Assembly (NCBI GenBank): GCA_022763925.1
Contig: JALERW010000084.1
Coordinates: 1 to 64,000, forward strand
Length of the DNA: 64,000 nucleotides
Direction of reading: 5' to 3'
From: Lachnospiraceae bacterium
Lineage (GTDB): Bacteria > Bacillota > Clostridia > Lachnospirales > Lachnospiraceae
This document shows, piece after piece, positions 60,336-64,000 of this stretch. Made by a program: the position numbers and the translations under genes. A model generated the notes under the pieces. It had not been told where the DNA came from, ran no database searches, and saw nothing but the letters and a program-made list of their open reading frames with translations. Within the stretch, counting starts at the first letter, position 1, and each line of letters begins with the position of its first letter.

Positions 60336-61046
60336 ATGAATTCACATGCGATACAGATGCCGGAAGAGACCGCAGAGGGGTATACCCTGGGCGGAAGAGT
60401 ATATCACAGAATAAGAGAGGATATCCTGAACGGAACCTATAAGCCGGATGAGGAGCTGAGGGAAATTGCCATCGGCAAAGCGCTGGGTGTATCCAGAACG
60501 CCGGTGCGGGAAGCACTGCGCCAGCTGGAGCTGGAAGGACTGGTGTATATCATTCCCAACAAGGGCGCTTATGTTAAGGGAATCACGGCAGAAGACGTCC
60601 GTGACATCTATATGATTCGTTCCCGTCTGGAGGGCTTAAGCGCAAGGCTGGCCGCAGAGAAGATCACGCCGCAGCAGCTGGCGGATCTGGAGGAAGTGAT
60701 TTATCTGGCGGAATACCATGCAGCAAACGGGCATTACGAAAAGGTGTTCGAGATGGACAGCAAATTTCATGAGCTGCTCTATGAGGCCTGCGGAAGCAGG
60801 CAGCTGCATCATCTGCTTTCGGATTATCACCATTATGTCCAACAGGTGCGTAAGCTGTCTGTAACAAAGGAAGTACGGGCAGGCCAGTCTACCCATGAGC
60901 ACCGGATGATCCTGGAGGCGATCCGGGAACGGGATCCGGATAAGGCGGAGGAGCTTGCCAGAGCACATGTGGCAAATACCATTCACAGTATACAGATGTC
61001 CGGCATTGACATGGATGAGGAGGAACTTTTAAATGGAAAAAATTAA
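60336..61046 (+). CDS. GntR-family regulator, FadR subgroup (FCD domain)
   Basis: 236 residues. N-terminal winged helix ([47 protein letters not shown]) and a C-terminal all-helical FCD effector domain with putative metal ligands ([30 protein letters not shown]). Such regulators bind organic acids such as citrate, lactate or pyruvate. Encoded between two genes of citrate-to-2-oxoglutarate metabolism, it probably senses a related acid and acts on the palindrome at 58833. Start ATG 60336 has GGAGGAG 10 bases upstream. Overlaps icd by 14 bases. Confidence 0.88.
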   Translation: MNSHAIQMPEETAEGYTLGGRVYHRIREDILNGTYKPDEELREIAIGKALGVSRTPVREALRQLELEGLVYIIPNKGAYVKGITAEDVRDIYMIRSRLEGLSARLAAEKITPQQLADLEEVIYLAEYHAANGHYEKVFEMDSKFHELLYEACGSRQLHHLLSDYHHYVQQVRKLSVTKEVRAGQSTHEHRMILEAIRERDPDKAEELARAHVANTIHSIQMSGIDMDEEELLNGKN

Positions 61047-62238
61047 GATGACAACGCCGCTTGTGGAGATGGACGGCGATGAGATGACAAGGATTCTCTG
61101 GAAAATGATCAAGGAGGAGCTTCTGCTTCCCTATATTGACCTGAATACCGAATATTACGATCTTGGACTTGTCCATCGAAACGAGACGGATGACCAGGTG
61201 ACGGTGGATTCCGCCCTTGCAACGAAGAAGTATGGAGTGGCGGTAAAGTGTGCCACCATTACCCCCAATGCGGCCCGCATGAGCGAATATCATCTGAAGG
61301 AAATGTGGAAAAGCCCCAATGGAACGATCCGTGCGATCCTGGACGGAACCGTATTCCGTGCTCCTATTGTGGTGAAGGGAATTGAGCCCACGGTCCGCAC
61401 ATGGAAGAAACCAATCACCATCGCCCGTCATGCATACGGAGATGTATATAAGGCAACCGAGATGAAGATTCCTGGTCCGGGAAAAGCAGAGCTGGTATTT
61501 ACATCTGCGGACGGAACCGAAATGCGCGAGACGATCCAGGAATTTGACGGACCCGGGATTATCCAGGGTATGCATAACATCAACAAATCCATTGAAAGCT
61601 TTGCAAGAAGCTGCTTCAATTATGCACTGGATACGAAGCAGGATATCTGGTTTGCAACAAAGGATACCATATCCAAAAAATATGACCACACGTTTAAGGA
61701 TATTTTCCAGGAAATTTACGATAAGGAATATGATGGGAAATTCCGGGCGGCCGGAATCGAATATTTCTATACACTGATAGACGATGCGGTAGCGCGCGTG
61801 ATCCGCTCGGAGGGCGGCTATATCTGGGCCTGCAAGAATTATGACGGAGATGTGATGAGTGATATGGTCGCAACCGCGTTCGGTTCACTGGCCATGATGA
61901 CCTCTGTTCTGGTATCTCCGGACGGGTATTACGAGTATGAGGCTGCCCACGGCACCGTGCAGAGACATTACTACAAGCACCTGAAGGGAGAGGAGACCTC
62001 TACCAACTCCGTGGCTACCATTTTCGCATGGACCGGCGCTCTTCGAAAGCGTGGAGAGCTGGATGGAAATCAGGAGCTGGAGGCATTCGCAGACCGGCTG
62101 GAAAAGGCTACGATTTCCACGATTGAAAGCGGAAAAATGACCAAGGATCTGGCACTGATCACTACCCTTCCGGATGTGACCGTGCAAAGCAGCGAAGCCT
62201 TTATCAAGGCGATCCGTGCAACCATGGATGCCATGTAA
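61033..62238 (+). CDS. icd: NADP-dependent isocitrate dehydrogenase
   Basis: 401 residues of the eukaryote-like homodimeric IDH class (subfamily II). Converts isocitrate to 2-oxoglutarate. Motifs: [18 protein letters not shown] at the start, [26 protein letters not shown] (isocitrate phosphate/serine region), and the metal and cofactor loops [21 protein letters not shown] and [25 protein letters not shown] lies about 9 bases upstream of the ATG, inside the gntR end. Completes a Re-citrate synthase-GntR-icd operon feeding glutamate synthesis; aconitase is not next to it. Confidence 0.95.
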   Translation: MEKIKMTTPLVEMDGDEMTRILWKMIKEELLLPYIDLNTEYYDLGLVHRNETDDQVTVDSALATKKYGVAVKCATITPNAARMSEYHLKEMWKSPNGTIRAILDGTVFRAPIVVKGIEPTVRTWKKPITIARHAYGDVYKATEMKIPGPGKAELVFTSADGTEMRETIQEFDGPGIIQGMHNINKSIESFARSCFNYALDTKQDIWFATKDTISKKYDHTFKDIFQEIYDKEYDGKFRAAGIEYFYTLIDDAVARVIRSEGGYIWACKNYDGDVMSDMVATAFGSLAMMTSVLVSPDGYYEYEAAHGTVQRHYYKHLKGEETSTNSVATIFAWTGALRKRGELDGNQELEAFADRLEKATISTIESGKMTKDLALITTLPDVTVQSSEAFIKAIRATMDAM

Positions 62239-62271
62239 AGGATATATTGTTTAAATTTCTACAGGAAAAAG

Positions 62272-62319
62272 AAACCGTCCCGACCGGACTCGATGAGATC
62301 CGGAAACGGGACGGTTTTT
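62272..62319. terminator. Bidirectional terminator between icd and the ABC-F gene
   Basis: AAACCGTCCCG / CGGGACGGTTT around a loop, flanked by TTTTT on the plus strand and TTTCTTTTTCC on the minus strand. Confidence 0.85.
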
Positions 62320-64000
62320 CAGTTTGCTTCGCTTAACTTTTCCCACAGCTCCATGAGCTCCAGGAGTTTTTCGGAAATCGCTTCCTTTTCCTGATTCAGC
62401 TTGATGCATTCAGACACATTCGTGTAGATCTCTTCCTTTGTCATCCATTCATCAATCTCAGCTTCCCGTTTTTCCAGACGGGAAATTTCATCCTCTGTTC
62501 TTGCAAGATCATTCTGAAGCTTGCGTAGTCTGGCCTGCTCCTCCTTTTGCTGCTTCCAGTCCAGCTTGGCCTCGGAGAGGGGCTGATTTGCCGCGCTTTG
62601 AGAAACGGGATCGGGGCTTCCCAGATGGATTCGGGTAAGCTCGTCCTTTTTCTCCAGATAATAGTCATAGTTTCCGATGTAATTAATCAGTGTCTGTCCG
62701 GTCAGTTCCAGAATCCTTGTGGCGGTGCGGTTGATAAAATACCGGTCATGAGAGACATAGAGTACTGTCCCGGTATAGCTGTTCAGAGCGGATTCCAGGA
62801 TTTCCTTGGATACAATGTCCAGATGGTTGGTGGGCTCATCCAGAATCAGGAAATTGGCTTCTGAGAGCATCAGCTTCGCCAGGGAAACACGGCCCCGTTC
62901 CCCGCCGCTTAAATCGCTGATCTTTTTGAAAACATCATCACCGGTAAAAAGAAAGGCGGCCAGAACATTGCGGATACGGGTGTTGTCCAGATTCGGATAC
63001 GTATCGGATATTTCTTCAAAAAGTGTTTTCTCCATGTGAAGCACATGATGTTCCTGATCATAGTAGGCGATTTTTACATTGGAGCCCAGCCGGATCTCGC
63101 CGGCATCCTGAGCCACAAGGCCGTTGATGATCTTAAGTATGGTTGTTTTGCCGGTCCCGTTATTTCCTATGATGGCGACCTTTTCCCCGCGCCGGATGTC
63201 AAAGGTAAGGTCGGTAAAGAGCGGAAGGTTCGGATATTCCTTAGCCAGTCCCCGAACAGAAAGTACATCGTTTCCGCTCTGGCATTCCGGTTCCAGGGTC
63301 AGCTGCATCTGGGAGTGAACCTCGGCAGGTTTGTCCATCACCTCTATTTTGTTCAGCATCTTTTCGCGGCTTTCCGCCCGGCGGATGGATTTCTCACGGT
63401 TGAAGGAGCGCAGCTTCTCGATGACTGCCTCCTGATGCCGGATTTCCCGCTGCTGATTCAGATAGGCCTTCATCTGTGCATCACGGATCAGTGCCTTTTT
63501 CTGCGCATAGGCAGAATAATTTCCGGAAAACATGGTGGTGTGTCCGTTTTCTATCTCGATGATCTTGGTTACCACCCGGTCCAGAAAATACCGGTCGTGG
63601 GCAACGATCAGCACCGCGCCGCTGTAATTGACCAGATAGGTTTCCAGCCAGGAAATGGATGCCATGTCCAGGTGATTGGTGGGCTCGTCAAGAATCAGGA
63701 TGTCCGGCCTGGAAAGCAGGAGCTTGCCCAGGGCAACTCTTGTTTTCTGCCCTCCGGATAATTCCCGGGTCGGACGGTTAAAATCCTCCTCCTCGAACCC
63801 AAGCCCCTTCAGTACACCGGTGATTTCACTTTTTACCGCATAGCCGTTCTTTTGTTCAAATTCATGGGAGAGTGCGGAGTATCTGGTCATCATGGTCTCC
63901 AACTCTTCCCCGGATGCCGTTTTCATGGATCGCTCCAGCGCTCGTAAGGCGTCTTCCATGTCAAGGATATCCTGCTTGACGGAAAGCAGTTCCTGATAAA
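62319..64000 (-). CDS. ABC-F family ATPase (5' end outside window)
   Basis: The frame is open to the window edge: upstream of the track's ATG 63959 it continues as YQELLSVKQDILD, so the start lies beyond base 64000. Visible parts: signature LSGGQKTRVALGKLLL and Walker B ILILDEPTNHLD of the first ATPase domain, the inter-domain helical linker (IRDAQMKAYLNQQREIRHQEAVIEKL), then Walker A IGNNGTGKTTILKI, LSGGERGRVSLAKLML and FLILDEPTNHLD of the second. A C-terminal coiled coil (KQQKEEQARLRKLQNDLARTEDEISRLEKREAEID) ends it. No transmembrane domain: these soluble proteins bind the ribosome E site, or occasionally confer resistance. Confidence 0.93.
   Translation of the reverse strand, partial: YQELLSVKQDILDMEDALRALERSMKTASGEELETMMTRYSALSHEFEQKNGYAVKSEITGVLKGLGFEEEDFNRPTRELSGGQKTRVALGKLLLSRPDILILDEPTNHLDMASISWLETYLVNYSGAVLIVAHDRYFLDRVVTKIIEIENGHTTMFSGNYSAYAQKKALIRDAQMKAYLNQQREIRHQEAVIEKLRSFNREKSIRRAESREKMLNKIEVMDKPAEVHSQMQLTLEPECQSGNDVLSVRGLAKEYPNLPLFTDLTFDIRRGEKVAIIGNNGTGKTTILKIINGLVAQDAGEIRLGSNVKIAYYDQEHHVLHMEKTLFEEISDTYPNLDNTRIRNVLAAFLFTGDDVFKKISDLSGGERGRVSLAKLMLSEANFLILDEPTNHLDIVSKEILESALNSYTGTVLYVSHDRYFINRTATRILELTGQTLINYIGNYDYYLEKKDELTRIHLGSPDPVSQSAANQPLSEAKLDWKQQKEEQARLRKLQNDLARTEDEISRLEKREAEIDEWMTKEEIYTNVSECIKLNQEKEAISEKLLELMELWEKLSEAN

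Noticed and set aside
1-64000. tRNA, rRNA, CRISPR, IS or prophage elements
   Set aside because: Looked for on both strands; nothing with cloverleaf features, regular spaced repeats, transposase or integrase motifs was seen.

Overview
The window looks like ordinary chromosomal DNA of an anaerobic, Gram-positive Clostridia member, most likely a Lachnospiraceae species. Supporting signs are strong AGGAGG-type ribosome binding sites, frequent GTG/TTG starts, canonical sigma-A promoters, T-box control of pheST, a Firmicutes-type 6S RNA, a SpoIID-like protein, a high-cysteine 'chorion class HCB' type protein and oxygen-sensitive iron-sulfur enzymes. I see no rRNA, tRNA, CRISPR array, insertion sequence, prophage or attachment site.

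Layout. 1-7.4 kb: the 3' part of a large iron-sulfur/molybdopterin-type oxidoreductase, alaS, a zinc-ribbon/TPM membrane protein pair, and rpsU (missed by the ORF track). 7.5-13.2 kb: a DacF-like carboxypeptidase, a MATE exporter, a metallophosphoesterase, scpA-scpB and a C39-like protein. 13.1-16 kb: a LysR regulator divergent from leuC-leuD. 16-20.6 kb: acylphosphatase, nitrilase-family amidase, YbaK deacylase, SleB-like hydrolase, thrC and a small membrane protein. 20.7-26.4 kb: citrate synthase (minus strand), deoC, 6S RNA, SpoIID and YihY. 26.5-30.5 kb: a putative signalling cluster with two GHKL ATPases, two single-domain DRTGG proteins, a sensory-type [FeFe] hydrogenase homologue and a PHP phosphoesterase. 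30.5-35.5 kb: T-box, pheS, pheT, queA. 35.6-39.3 kb: a decayed MFS gene, a metal-efflux operon (HMA chaperone, P1B ATPase, ArsR repressor) with its own operator, and an EmrE/DMT transporter with a probable internal deletion. 39.4-46.6 kb: DUF362, a two-component system, a small 25-codon transcription unit, an LprI-like lipoprotein and an M20 amidohydrolase. 46.6-50.2 kb: minus-strand operon aroF-tyrA-aroA. 50.3-58.8 kb: EF-G paralogue, uncharacterised small genes, a high-cysteine protein, DUF554-AEC-YdcF operon, deoD, an intracellular-type subtilase and a DUF1653 protein. 58.8-62.2 kb: operon for a probable Re-citrate synthase, a GntR regulator and NADP-isocitrate dehydrogenase. The end holds an ABC-F ATPase running out of the window.

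How parts fit together. Two unrelated citrate synthases, an isocitrate dehydrogenase and LeuCD outline an oxidative half-TCA route to 2-oxoglutarate for glutamate supply. AroF-TyrA-AroA feed chorismate and tyrosine, and the pheST T-box senses phenylalanyl-tRNA charging. The least explained unit is the DRTGG/GHKL/[FeFe]-hydrogenase/PHP cluster. It keeps all four H-cluster cysteines but replaces the proton-transfer cysteine with alanine, as sensory hydrogenases do. A second notable point is a palindrome on the -10 of the Re-citrate synthase promoter, a likely operator for the operon's own GntR protein.

Starts differ from the ORF track wherever a ribosome binding site or promoter shows that the longest ORF is wrong; reasons are given per gene. 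All functional calls come from reading motifs and recalling families; no database search was run.
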